A DNA stretch of 64,000 bases from Acidobacteriota bacterium (GTDB lineage Bacteria > Acidobacteriota > Holophagae > Acanthopleuribacterales > Acanthopleuribacteraceae): the NCBI GenBank assembly GCA_030066195.1, contig JASJCB010000040.1, positions 20,204 through 84,203 of the forward strand. The letters run 5' to 3'. The notes beneath the pieces were generated by a model. It was not told the DNA's origin. It was given only the letters and a program-made list of their open reading frames with translations, and searched no databases. Below, one piece after another: positions 54,580 through 63,324 of this stretch; position 1 is the first letter of the stretch, and every line of letters starts with the position of its first letter. Position numbers and translations under genes: made by a program.

Positions 54580-55500
54580 TCAACGGTTTCGTCCGCTCTT
54601 TTTTCTAAGTAATTTCGAAAGATCTTCGCCTGAGATATCTTCATTGAGCCGGCCCTCAATTGCCGCCAAGATGTCCCCGGCAGGCACACCTTTTAGAAGC
54701 TCCTCCAGCGGCACGCCTTTTAGGCGCTCTTCCAGCGGCACGCCTTTTAGGCGCTCTTCCAGCGGTACGCCTTCCAGGCGCTTTTCGACGGGAATATCCT
54801 GCATCATTCTTTCGGCCCAGGCCATGCCGATTCTTTTGATCTCTTCACTGGTGATGGTCTCGGTCGCCATTTCGAACTCCTTGCTCAGCATGATTTTCTG
54901 GAGACCTATAATCAGCGCGCTCAATTCACCGCTCATCACGTCGGCTCTTCTATCCTTTATTTTATCAAATGCGAGCCTCTTTTGCTTGAGCTTGCTCGCA
55001 AACACCTTGAACAGCAGGTTGTGCGGCGTGTTGGGCAGATCGTTGAGCGAGATGATGGGCGTCATGCGGAATACCGGTATCTCAGACCGCAAAACGCCTT
55101 CCTCCGCCCAGCGGTAACCCGCATCTTCGATTAGCTTGCTCGACGGAGTTTTCGAACTGACGATAAAGGTATCCACCTCGGAGGATTTCAGTTTTTTCGA
55201 CTCGCGATAGAAGATTCCGTACGCCGGCGCCTTGGCCAGGTGGGCCTCGGTAATGGTCTCCGAGTATTTGAATTCGATGAATATATGATTTGCTTCGCTG
55301 TCGCGAACGGCATCACAGAGTCGTTGTCTCTGCTCTTCCGTATGCGGTCCCACATTGCGTAACAAAAGGATGTCTGCTCGCGGCGGCTTGCTCATAACCT
55401 GTATTTCGGACAGAACCTCGATGCCTACCGGGTTGAGCAACAATTCCAGAAACACGGCAAAAGGCTCGTGCCAGTCAACCGATTCTATTTTATTCGTCAT
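54580..55500 (-). CDS. PD-(D/E)XK nuclease-like protein with tandem nonapeptide repeat
   Basis: 306 residues from ATG 55500, preceded by AAGGAG; a longer frame to 55737 is not supported by a ribosome site. The core Asp43 (RADILLL) and Glu76-x-Lys78 (FIEFKYSE) form a PD-(D/E)XK site with a helix-strand pattern like Rpn-type or DUF4365-like nucleases. The C-terminal part carries GVPLEERLK nonapeptides repeated about four times, from 27-bp DNA repeats at 54683-54790. It resembles the protein at 31399 in type but not closely in sequence. Genes of this class multiply and vary within genomes. Confidence 0.75.
   Translation of the reverse strand: MTNKIESVDWHEPFAVFLELLLNPVGIEVLSEIQVMSKPPRADILLLRNVGPHTEEQRQRLCDAVRDSEANHIFIEFKYSETITEAHLAKAPAYGIFYRESKKLKSSEVDTFIVSSKTPSSKLIEDAGYRWAEEGVLRSEIPVFRMTPIISLNDLPNTPHNLLFKVFASKLKQKRLAFDKIKDRRADVMSGELSALIIGLQKIMLSKEFEMATETITSEEIKRIGMAWAERMMQDIPVEKRLEGVPLEERLKGVPLEERLKGVPLEELLKGVPAGDILAAIEGRLNEDISGEDLSKLLRKKSGRNR
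54683..54790. repeat. Four 27-bp tandem repeats inside the nuclease-like gene
   Basis: Units start at 54683, 54710, 54737 and 54764; the middle two are almost identical. Each encodes one nonapeptide, so unit number can change without shifting the frame. Confidence 0.9.
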
Positions 55501-55707
55501 GGGAGCTCCTTGCTGCGACATTATAGCCGGCCGCAAGTAACCCATGCCAGGAGAAAGGTATCGGCATCGAGCCAATCTTCGCTCGAAAAAACTGAAATCA
55601 ACTCGTGCATAAAACAACTGAGTAACGCCCCAAGCTGCATAAACACCCGATTGGCCGAAAGATGTTTTGTTTTTCCCGGTAACAACAAAGTTTCTAAATC
55701 CAGTTGT

Positions 55708-56044
55708 GATTGGTTGTGTCGGCAATCCGGTGAGCAAAGAATCCGTTTTGATTCCTCGATTCCAAAAGTCACTCTTCCAAGAATCAGTACTGATTCCTCG
55801 ATTCCGAAAGTCACTTTCCTAAAAATCAGTCCTGATTCTTTGCGTACCGAAAAGTAATGTGAAAGAAATCAGTTGTGGGTCCTTGTTGTTGACTTTTCAA
55901 GAGCAAAGAATGAGAACCGATTCTTTGCTCATTGATTTTCAGAATGGAAGAATCAGCCCTGATTTCTCGTCTCTCGATTAGAGGAATCGAGAAATCAGAG
56001 CATACTCTTTGTCTCGGGAAAGGCAAAAACAAGGAAACAGATTG
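55708..56044. repeat. 42-bp-period intergenic array 3 (8 units)
   Basis: Units start at 55708, 55750, 55792, 55834, 55877, 55919, 55961 and 56003. Heads are GATTCCTCGATTCC, GATTCTTTGC, GATTTCTCG and similar; tails end in AATCAG. At unit joints the dyad AATCAG-N2-CTGATT appears (for example AATCAGTACTGATT at 55782-55795). Units 55750 and 55792 share most of their 42 bases. From 55501 to 56355 I see no gene with a ribosome site. A 7-bp hairpin (CGAAGTT-CGAT-AACTTCG) lies at 56182-56199, after the array. Confidence 0.8.
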
Positions 56045-56355
56045 TATGCAGAGGTCTTTTTGGGGTGGACATCTTATTTAGATGGTTTTGGTTGTAAAAC
56101 ACTCCATTCCGGTTCCTTTGTGCCGATATGGCCGAGCGCCCCATTGGAGGAGACGCTCAAAGAACAACGAAATCCAACCTCCGAAGTTCGATAACTTCGA
56201 CCGAAAGCAATTCCCGCCGGCCGGCATTCCCAGATAGCGGTCTTACGCCGTTTCATTTAGAATGAGATGTTGAAGGTTGGGGAATTCTTCACCGTTTTGA
56301 GGATAATTGCGCCGCGGCGCACCCTGCTTCCAAGTATTTAGATAAAGAGGTTCGG

Positions 56356-57555
56356 ATGCGTCGTTGGATCATTGCACTCGTGGTCTTGCCGTTGGTTTTG
56401 CTGGGCGCCTTGTGCATCGCCCTGTTGACGGCCAATGGAAATACCTGTCCCGAGGAGGGTCTTGCCGGTTTCGACCTGGTCAAGGAACGCCTGCCGCAAG
56501 ACGATCTATACGATGCCTTGACCGCGATCGGCAGGCGCATCCAGGACACCCCCACACTGAGGCGGAAGCGGATTGCGATGACCGATGAAGAGTCGGGAAC
56601 CCTGCTGAGCGACAATATGGAGGTGTTGGAGGAATTGAACACGCTGCTTCGGCGTCCCGGGAATTACGGCCCCAAAGCCTCGATTGAAACCGAAAACCGG
56701 CGCCGCGTGTCCTCGCCCATGTTTCCAAAGGGCGACTCCCCGCATCACATTCCCCTGGAAATCCGCCGCCTGAAGCTCTTGCTCTTACACACGGCCGGTC
56801 TTGCCGTACGCCAGGAGGACGAGGACGCTTTGATGCGGTACCTCGGCGACCTGGCCTTGTTGGCCGAATTCGAGTTGCAAAACCCGCCGCTGGTCAACCT
56901 GATGACCACGCTTCCCAGCAACATGGAATTCAGCCTCTTCATGGCGCTGGAGATCCCCGCGGACCAGGTTCGGCCGGAAATGGTCGACATGTTGCCCAAG
57001 TCGGCAGACTACCGCAAGGCGCTGATCGCGGCCATGTACATGGAATACTTGCTTTTCGAGCACAATAACAATGTCCGTTACCGGCAGGGGACTTCACGAT
57101 TGCTGGTTAATCGATGCAAAGCCTCGCGCCGCATTGCCGGCCTGTTCAAGGTGCAACGGGATTACCTGGAGGGGCCTTGGGGACCTAAGCCGAGCTTAAC
57201 GAACTTAACCAACCAGGAGGTCGGGCTGACCGATTACCTGCTCGGCGGCGGCGTCACCGAGGTAATCTTGTCAGCGGGACTGCCCATGTATGACAATTTC
57301 ACCAGAAAGGTGGCCGGCGCCATGGTGATGTGCGATATCGCCAGGCTGCGCTTGCTGCTGGCCCTGGACGGCGGCGAACAAAACGGCGAACTGGTTTCGC
57401 GCCTGGTCGAGGAACACGGTTTGATCGATCCCTACACGGGTCAACCCTACAGCGTCACCGGGGACGGCCGCCTGAGGCCCGCTATGCTGAATCCGAAAGG
57501 CGGCGAAGTCGAGAATAACTTGAAGGCATTCAATCGTTGGATCGCCTTTCCCTGA
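56356..57555 (+). CDS. Unknown membrane-anchored protein (399 aa)
   Basis: AAAGAGG lies before the ATG. A single N-terminal membrane segment (WIIALVVLPLVLLGALCIALLTA) is followed by ~370 residues, largely helical, probably periplasmic. The C-terminus has LIDPYTGQPYSVTGDGRLRP, a phrase similar to one I remember from large unknown envelope proteins of Planctomycetes and Acidobacteria. No catalytic motif seen. First of three closely spaced plus-strand genes ending at 59311. Confidence 0.75.
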   Translation: MRRWIIALVVLPLVLLGALCIALLTANGNTCPEEGLAGFDLVKERLPQDDLYDALTAIGRRIQDTPTLRRKRIAMTDEESGTLLSDNMEVLEELNTLLRRPGNYGPKASIETENRRRVSSPMFPKGDSPHHIPLEIRRLKLLLLHTAGLAVRQEDEDALMRYLGDLALLAEFELQNPPLVNLMTTLPSNMEFSLFMALEIPADQVRPEMVDMLPKSADYRKALIAAMYMEYLLFEHNNNVRYRQGTSRLLVNRCKASRRIAGLFKVQRDYLEGPWGPKPSLTNLTNQEVGLTDYLLGGGVTEVILSAGLPMYDNFTRKVAGAMVMCDIARLRLLLALDGGEQNGELVSRLVEEHGLIDPYTGQPYSVTGDGRLRPAMLNPKGGEVENNLKAFNRWIAFP

Positions 57556-57596
57556 ACGCTCCTCCCAAAACCAATGTTCACGATTTGAGGTCACCC

Positions 57597-58532
57597 ATGA
57601 ATCCCTCCTACTTATGGTCGCTTTGTTTCCTGTTCAGCATCCTCCCCGCGACTGCCGGGGAACCGCCCGCGCCATACCTGGTGGTGTTGGGCACGGCCCA
57701 AGACGCCGGGTTTCCGCAAGCCGCCTGCAAGAAATCGTGTTGTACCGAGGTCTGGCTCCAAGGGAGTTCGCGGATTTTTGTGTCTTGCCTGGGCCTGCTG
57801 GACGCAGAAAGCGGCGGTCGTTGGATGTTTGACGCGACGCCCGATTTCAAGTGGCAGTTGGACGCCTTGGATCGCCTGCAGGCGCCGGGGAGCGGCCCTG
57901 TATTGTCGGGCGTCTTCCTGACGCACGGACATATGGGTCACTACACCGGGCTGATGCACCTGGGCCGGGAAGCCATGGGCGCTCGCGAGGTGCCGGTCTA
58001 CGCCATGCCGCGCATGGTGACCTACCTGCGCGAAAACGGCCCCTGGTCGCAACTGGTGGGGCTGAGGAACATTGCCGTCAAGAAGATACAGGACGGCAGC
58101 CCGGTTTCCCTGAATACGCGCTTGAAGGTGACGCCCTTCCTGGTGCCGCATCGCGATGAATTTACCGAAACCGTGGGTTACCGCATCGAGGGCCCGTCCA
58201 AAACCGCGGTATTCATTCCCGACATCGACAAATGGGAGAAGTGGTCGACCCGCATCGAGGATGTGATTGCGTCGGTGGATTACGCCCTGGTGGACGGCAC
58301 CTTCTACGACAACGCCGAGATTCCCCATCGGGATATGTCCGAGATTCCCCATCCCTTCATCGCCGAGAGCATGGCGCGCCTGAAGGATCTGCCCGCCGCC
58401 GAGCGGGCCAAAGTTATCTTCATCCACCTCAACCATACCAACGCAGCCCTGAATCCCGACAGCCCCGCGGGTAGAGCCGTAACGGCCGCCGGATTCCGCC
58501 TGGCCGTGCAGGGAATGAAGCTGACCTTGTAA
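57597..58532 (+). CDS. Exported PqqB-like metallo-beta-lactamase-fold hydrolase
   Basis: 311 residues from ATG 57597, preceded by GAGG; a frame to 57537 overlaps the previous gene and is not favoured. A signal peptide (MNPSYLWSLCFLFSILPATAG) is followed by VVLGTAQDAGFPQAAC, the PqqB opening motif, then the metal-binding THGHMGH (H110, H112, H115), a later His in VPHRDEF and DGTFYDN. PqqB proteins are usually cytoplasmic and lie beside other pqq genes. This one carries an export signal and has no pqq neighbour, so another oxidative or hydrolytic role is likely. Confidence 0.85.
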   Translation: MNPSYLWSLCFLFSILPATAGEPPAPYLVVLGTAQDAGFPQAACKKSCCTEVWLQGSSRIFVSCLGLLDAESGGRWMFDATPDFKWQLDALDRLQAPGSGPVLSGVFLTHGHMGHYTGLMHLGREAMGAREVPVYAMPRMVTYLRENGPWSQLVGLRNIAVKKIQDGSPVSLNTRLKVTPFLVPHRDEFTETVGYRIEGPSKTAVFIPDIDKWEKWSTRIEDVIASVDYALVDGTFYDNAEIPHRDMSEIPHPFIAESMARLKDLPAAERAKVIFIHLNHTNAALNPDSPAGRAVTAAGFRLAVQGMKLTL

Positions 58533-58594
58533 GCCCGGGTCAAACGTCCGCCGTTTTTTTGCGTAAGATAACAACACGCGCCGCGGGAGGTTGG

Positions 58595-59311
58595 ATGTTT
58601 CACCCACAAGGCCCCTCGTTCTGGGAGTTGGCGAGACAGGCGCTCTCCAGCACCGAGCATGGGTATGATCTATTGGCTCCTAAATTCGAATACACGCCGT
58701 TTCGCACCCCCGATGCGGTGATCGAGCCGGCGGTAGCCTCGCTTCTGGCCGATCGGGGCTGTCACAGCGCCCTGGACATCTGCTGCGGCACCGGCGCGGC
58801 CATGGCGCAGTTGCGTCCCTATTGCCGGGAGCGCGTGGTGGGTATCGATTTCAGCAAGGGAATGCTGGAACAGGCCCACAAACTGGTGCACCGCGCGGAG
58901 GGTCCCGCCCACATCGAACTGGTGAAGGGCGACGTCCTGGAAATGGACTTTCGGCAGGAATTCGACCTGGCCGTGTGTTTCGGCGCGTTAGGCCATATCC
59001 TGCCCAGGGACGAGGACCGTTTTGTGGACAATATCTATCGCGCCCTGAGGCCCGGCGGTCGGTTTGCCGTGGCCACCGGTTATAGTCCGCCGCCGCGATC
59101 CCGGGCCTATGTGTTGTCCAAGCTGTTCAACACGGCCATGCGGGTGCGCAACGCCCTTATCAGACCCCGGTTCATCATGTATTACCTCACTTTCCTGCTG
59201 CCGAACGCGCAACACCTGCTGCAACGTCACGGCTTCACGACGGAGATACGCGAGGGCCTGTTTCCCGCGCCTTATAGTTCGTTCAAGCTGCTGGTCGCCA
59301 CAAAACGCTGA
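58595..59311 (+). CDS. SAM-dependent class I methyltransferase
   Basis: 238 residues from ATG 58595, with GGGAGG upstream; an in-frame start at 58559 lacks one. Motif I is LDICCGTGAAM, followed by GIDFSKGMLEQAH, a motif-II-like acidic loop (VKGDVLEMDF), FGALGHIL and LRPGGRFAVAT. This is the Methyltransf_11/25 layout. The substrate cannot be told; the C-terminal hydrophobic stretch (RFIMYYLTFLLPNAQHLL) suggests a lipid or quinone-like substrate. It ends exactly where the convergent gene ends (stop codons adjoin in TGATCA). Confidence 0.88.
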   Translation: MFHPQGPSFWELARQALSSTEHGYDLLAPKFEYTPFRTPDAVIEPAVASLLADRGCHSALDICCGTGAAMAQLRPYCRERVVGIDFSKGMLEQAHKLVHRAEGPAHIELVKGDVLEMDFRQEFDLAVCFGALGHILPRDEDRFVDNIYRALRPGGRFAVATGYSPPPRSRAYVLSKLFNTAMRVRNALIRPRFIMYYLTFLLPNAQHLLQRHGFTTEIREGLFPAPYSSFKLLVATKR

Positions 59312-60073
59312 TCAGTGCAACTCGGCGCTTGCGGCTGCCACCCGCTCGGTCGCCAGACGGTACAGGGGGAGCAGGTCCGGGGCCAGTTCGGCAAGCAGGG
59401 CCTCGTGTTCGGCAATCGTTTTGGCGTCGCCGCGCACGGCCGGTCCGGAAAAAGGGAGGAGGTTGTCGGCATCCAGCCCCGCCTCCAGGGATTGACGGAC
59501 CAGCGGGGCCAACCAGGCCAGGGCGTCGGCTTTGTTCTCGGCAAGGGGTTCCAGGACCCGGGCGCCGGCGCGAATGAATAAGGGGAGGAAATTGGCGGCC
59601 GTCACCGCGGCCAGGTGATATCGCGCCCAGTCTTCGCCGCTCAGTTCGTGCAGGCTGCCCTTCCAGGCGTTTACCCAAGGCGTAATCAGCGTGCGAATTT
59701 CACCCTCGAACGCCCACGGGGTTCCCGGCGGGATGGGTTCGGCTTCTTTGCGCGTGAAGGCTTGCAGCGGGTGGAACTTACCGATGACCGCGCCCCGTTG
59801 CGTCAACGGGTCCAAGTGCGTCAGGGCCGCGGTGCCGGAATGGGTGAGCACCGTCTTTCCGCTGAGGTCGAGCCCGGTGAGGGTTTGGACGGCCCCTTGA
59901 ATCTGGTCGTCGCGGATACATAGACAGAGCACCGTGCAGGGCGCGGCCCAGGTTTCAAGCGGTTCTTCGGCGCTTCTGGTTCGGCAAAGCACCCGATGAC
60001 CCAGGCGTTCCAAGCTGAACGCCAGCGAACTGCCCAGGCGACCCAATCCCATGATGCCGATGGTCTCCGTCAT
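59312..60073 (-). CDS. Rossmann-fold DUF2520 protein in threonine operon
   Basis: 253 residues. IGIMGLGRLGSSLAFSLERLGH at the N-terminus is a dinucleotide-binding fold, and KFHPLQAF with FSGPAVRGDAKTIAEHEALL matches DUF2520, related to 6-phosphogluconate dehydrogenase and ketopantoate reductase-like enzymes. The reaction is not established for most members. It starts 12 bases after thrB, so it is probably cotranscribed with thrC and thrB. A step in threonine or downstream metabolism is possible from context only. Confidence 0.85.
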   Translation of the reverse strand: MTETIGIMGLGRLGSSLAFSLERLGHRVLCRTRSAEEPLETWAAPCTVLCLCIRDDQIQGAVQTLTGLDLSGKTVLTHSGTAALTHLDPLTQRGAVIGKFHPLQAFTRKEAEPIPPGTPWAFEGEIRTLITPWVNAWKGSLHELSGEDWARYHLAAVTAANFLPLFIRAGARVLEPLAENKADALAWLAPLVRQSLEAGLDADNLLPFSGPAVRGDAKTIAEHEALLAELAPDLLPLYRLATERVAAASAELH

Positions 60074-60085
60074 GCCGCCCTCCCG

Positions 60086-60985
60086 TTAGATGAGGTGCAG
60101 GCCCCGGTGGTCGATGGGTACGCGTCGCACGGGCGCGTGGATATTCGCATCGATCAAGGCCTGGTGCAGGGACTCGTCGGGATGTTGGTTGCGCAGGATC
60201 CAGCCGGCCACGGCAGAACCGGAGCCGCTGAGGAATGCGCCGTGGATGCCGTCCAGGTTCCGCATGATCTCGAAAATCTTCTTGGGGACGGGTTGTTTCT
60301 GAAAGCGGTAGGGCTGATGTCGCCTGTCCTCCGAACACTTTCGCAGGTTCTTCAGGTTGCCGGAAGCCAGTCCGTCCATGACCTCGGCCAATAAGACACG
60401 CGTATGGTCCAGCACCTCTTGCGGCACGGGATCGGGCATGGCGAGGCGCATGGTTTCGGTATCGGCGCGTTCATCCGGGGTGACCACCAGCAGCGCGAGA
60501 CAATCGGCCAGGGGTTCGGTTCGGCTGAAATAGCCGTCCTCGGTCTTGCCGCAGGATTGAAGACCGCCGAAGACCGCGGGGGCGACATTGTCCGGGTGGC
60601 CCTCGATCGCCGAGCCTTCCTGGAAGATCCGCTCGCGATCCACCCGGCCGGTGTGGACCAATTGGGCCAGGGCCAGGCCGGCGACCACGGCAGCCGAACT
60701 CCCGCCCAATCCGCCGCAGGTGGGGATGGCGTTTTGGATGTGCAGGCTGAGCGGGGTGGGGTCCCAACCGTGTTTCCGGCAACTGCCCTTGTAGGAAACC
60801 ACGGTCAGGTGGCTTTCGTCGGCGGGCAGTTCATCGGTGCCGTGACCGTCCAGGTTGACCGACCAGGAGGGTGCCGGTTCCGCGCGCACGGTCAGGTCCA
60901 TGGCCAAAGCCAGGCCCAACACGTCGTAACCGGGCCCCAGGTTGGCGCTGGACGCGGGCACCGCCAAGGCATAGACCTTGCTCAT
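60086..60985 (-). CDS. thrB: Homoserine kinase
   Basis: 299 residues with GHMP-kinase motifs: ASSANLGPGYDVLGLAL at the N-terminus, the ATP loop PTCGGLGGSSAA (88-99) and a C-terminal GAFLSGSGSAVAGW. This is the normal length for ThrB, which phosphorylates homoserine using ATP before threonine synthase. The start codon overlaps the threonine-synthase stop by an ATGA (60982-60985), so translation is coupled. The ATP loop has PTCGGLGGSS where most have P-x3-GLGSS; the extra Gly is a small variant. Confidence 0.95.
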   Translation of the reverse strand: MSKVYALAVPASSANLGPGYDVLGLALAMDLTVRAEPAPSWSVNLDGHGTDELPADESHLTVVSYKGSCRKHGWDPTPLSLHIQNAIPTCGGLGGSSAAVVAGLALAQLVHTGRVDRERIFQEGSAIEGHPDNVAPAVFGGLQSCGKTEDGYFSRTEPLADCLALLVVTPDERADTETMRLAMPDPVPQEVLDHTRVLLAEVMDGLASGNLKNLRKCSEDRRHQPYRFQKQPVPKKIFEIMRNLDGIHGAFLSGSGSAVAGWILRNQHPDESLHQALIDANIHAPVRRVPIDHRGLHLI

Positions 60986-62031
60986 TTCAATCCCAGGTGA
61001 GCCGCCAGGTTTTCACCGTCTACGGGCAGTACCTCAACCTCTTTGCCGGAGCGGCTCATGGCCGTACCCGGGTCCTTCAGGCCGTGCCCGGTAAGGATGC
61101 AGACCACCGAATCGTCGGGTTTGAAAAAGTGCTGTTCAGCCAGCATCAAAGCGCCGGCCACGCCTGAGGCTGAGGCGGGCTCGCAGAAAACGCCCTCCTC
61201 GGAAGAGAGCAGGCCGTAGGCTTCTAGGATCTGCTCGTCGGTGACGGCTTGAATGACGCCGCCGGATTCGTCACGAGCGGTCAGGGCTTTCTGCCAGGAG
61301 GCGGGATTGCCGATGCGAATGGCGGTGGCCACGGTTTCCGGTTTCTCCACCATGGCGCCGTGGACGATGGGCGCGGCGCCGGCGGCCTGGAAACCCAGCA
61401 TGGTCGGCAGGCGACTTGCTTTTCCGGCTTCCTTGTAGGCCTTGTAGCCGGCCCAGTAGGCGGTGATGTTGCCGGCATTGCCCACGGGCATGGCCTGGTA
61501 GGTGGGGCTGTCGCCCAGTTCATCCACGATTTCGAAAGCGCCGGTTTTCTGGCCCTCGATGCGGAACGGGTTGACCGAGTTGACCAGGGCTACCGGGTAG
61601 TTGTCGGACAGGTAGCGAACCATACGCAGACAGTCGTCGAAGTTCCCGTCGATCTGGACCACGTCGGCGCCGGTCAGTTGGACTTGCGCCAATTTGCCCA
61701 GGGCCACCTTGCCGTCGGGAATCAAGACGATGCACTTCATCCCGGCGCGTGCGGCATAAGCGGCGGCGGCGGCGGAGGTATTGCCGGTGGAGGCGCAAAT
61801 TACGGCTTTCGCGCCTTCCTCGGCAGCCTTGGAGACCGCCATGGTCATACCGCGATCCTTGAAGGAGCCGGTGGGGTTGGCGCCCTCGAATTTCAGGTAG
61901 ACCTGGGCGCCGATCCGTTGGGACAGGCGCGGTGCGGGAATGAGCGGGGTATTGCCTTCTTGAAGCGAGATGACGGGCGTTTCGTCGGTAACGGGCAGAA
62001 AAGCTTTGTATTTTTCGATCAGGGCAACCAT
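60982..62031 (-). CDS. thrC: Threonine synthase
   Basis: 349 residues from ATG 62031 (GGGGAGG upstream); an extension to 62136 is not protein-like. The PLP lysine is in GSFKDRGMT, preceded by SLQEGNTPLIPAP, and ICASTGNTSAAAAAYAARAG binds the PLP phosphate. Short length and motifs match the compact bacterial/archaeal type of threonine synthase, which makes threonine from O-phosphohomoserine. Leads the thrC-thrB-DUF2520 operon; aspartate kinase and homoserine dehydrogenase genes are elsewhere. Confidence 0.95.
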   Translation of the reverse strand: MVALIEKYKAFLPVTDETPVISLQEGNTPLIPAPRLSQRIGAQVYLKFEGANPTGSFKDRGMTMAVSKAAEEGAKAVICASTGNTSAAAAAYAARAGMKCIVLIPDGKVALGKLAQVQLTGADVVQIDGNFDDCLRMVRYLSDNYPVALVNSVNPFRIEGQKTGAFEIVDELGDSPTYQAMPVGNAGNITAYWAGYKAYKEAGKASRLPTMLGFQAAGAAPIVHGAMVEKPETVATAIRIGNPASWQKALTARDESGGVIQAVTDEQILEAYGLLSSEEGVFCEPASASGVAGALMLAEQHFFKPDDSVVCILTGHGLKDPGTAMSRSGKEVEVLPVDGENLAAHLGLK

Positions 62032-62281
62032 GGGCGAATTTCCTCCCCTGATTTGAGTTGACCCATTGTACGGTTTCGGCACAGACCGTTCAAGTGAAGT
62101 CTTGGACAGCGCAAAGAAAAATATCGCCGAAACCACTCAATTGAAGGACTCGGGGCGATCCAGAACGCCACATTCTCGTCGATACCGGTTTTCTAGCTGA
62201 ATTTATTGGGGTTTACCTGGATTAATCAGCGTTGGAAAACTCCTTGTTCCACCGTGCGGAAATAGACTACAATGAGCAACC

Positions 62282-63283
62282 ATGAGTAAGACACGGTCGC
62301 AGGTGGTCTCCATCATCATAGGGCTTGTGTTGGCGGGCCTGTTTCTCTATTTTACGTTTCGGCAAACCGATTTTTCCGCGATGACGGACCAGATCTTGCG
62401 GGTGAGTTGGGTCGATACTCTTATCCTCTTCCTGATGACCATCGCCATGATGTTGTTTCGCGGCGCCCGTTGGTGGATGTTGCTGCCTCAACCCCATACC
62501 AAAGGCGAATTATGGGCTGCCGAGCGCGCCCTGGCCATCGGCTACGGCATCAACAACGTGGCTTCCAGGATCGGCGAACTTTTTCGCATCGGGTTTTTCA
62601 AAAAGGATACCGGCCGCGATCTGGGCGGCATTACCACCACCGTGGTGGCGGATCGCCTGGTTTACGACATGATGCCGTTTGCATTCCTCATGAGCTTGAC
62701 GCTTTACATCTACCGCGGTCCGGTGATGGAAGCTTTTCCCGAAATCGGCCGGGCCTTTCCGCTCTTCCTGATCGCGATCGGCATCGGTCTCGTGGGTTTG
62801 ACCATCCTGGCTTTGCGCCCGCTCTTCCTGAAACATATCCTGATCAAGTTCGGTCTGCCCAAACTGCCGGGATTATGGAACCGGATCGACCACCTGATCA
62901 CGGATCTCAGCAACGGCCTGGCCACGGTTTCCAAACCGATCCCGTTCCTGAAGATACTGATTTTCAACACGATTTTTATCTGGGGCCTGACCATGGTCTA
63001 TTATTATCTGTCCGTGAGGCCCTTCGGCATTCAACTGGATGCGGGCCAATTGCTGTTGGTGTTCACGGTCTCGTCGCTGGGCGTACTCATCCCCAGCCCG
63101 GGCGGCATGGGCAGCGTGCACTTCTTCATGACGACGGCCCTGGTGTCGTTCCTGGGCGTGGAACAAACCACGGCAGCGGCAGCGGCAGCCTACAGCCACG
63201 GCATCAACTACCTGGGCCTGACCCTCTGCGCGGTCTTCTTCTTCCCCTTCGCAAGACCGATAGAAAAAGCCCCGGAAGCCTGA
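62282..63283 (+). CDS. YbhN/LPG-synthase-TM-like integral membrane protein
   Basis: 333 residues with about eight membrane segments. The segment order and motifs such as RGARWWMLLP, IGYGINNVASRIGELFRIGFF, VVADRLVYDMM and LIPSPGGMGSVHFF are those of the UPF0104/LPG-synthase TM family, membrane proteins thought to flip or transfer lipid-linked groups. The catalytic lysyltransferase domain of MprF is absent, so it is the stand-alone type of unknown substrate. Convergent with the phosphatase gene, 41 bases apart. Confidence 0.88.
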   Translation: MSKTRSQVVSIIIGLVLAGLFLYFTFRQTDFSAMTDQILRVSWVDTLILFLMTIAMMLFRGARWWMLLPQPHTKGELWAAERALAIGYGINNVASRIGELFRIGFFKKDTGRDLGGITTTVVADRLVYDMMPFAFLMSLTLYIYRGPVMEAFPEIGRAFPLFLIAIGIGLVGLTILALRPLFLKHILIKFGLPKLPGLWNRIDHLITDLSNGLATVSKPIPFLKILIFNTIFIWGLTMVYYYLSVRPFGIQLDAGQLLLVFTVSSLGVLIPSPGGMGSVHFFMTTALVSFLGVEQTTAAAAAAYSHGINYLGLTLCAVFFFPFARPIEKAPEA

Positions 63284-63324
63284 TGCGAAAGAGTGCAGCG
63301 TCTTGGGCTCCATGACGCAACGGT

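Noticed and set aside
55468..55857. Plus-strand frame across array 3 with 14-residue repeats
   Set aside because: Both strands are open merely because the period is a multiple of three. The frame starts inside the neighbouring gene's 5' region and has no ribosome site.
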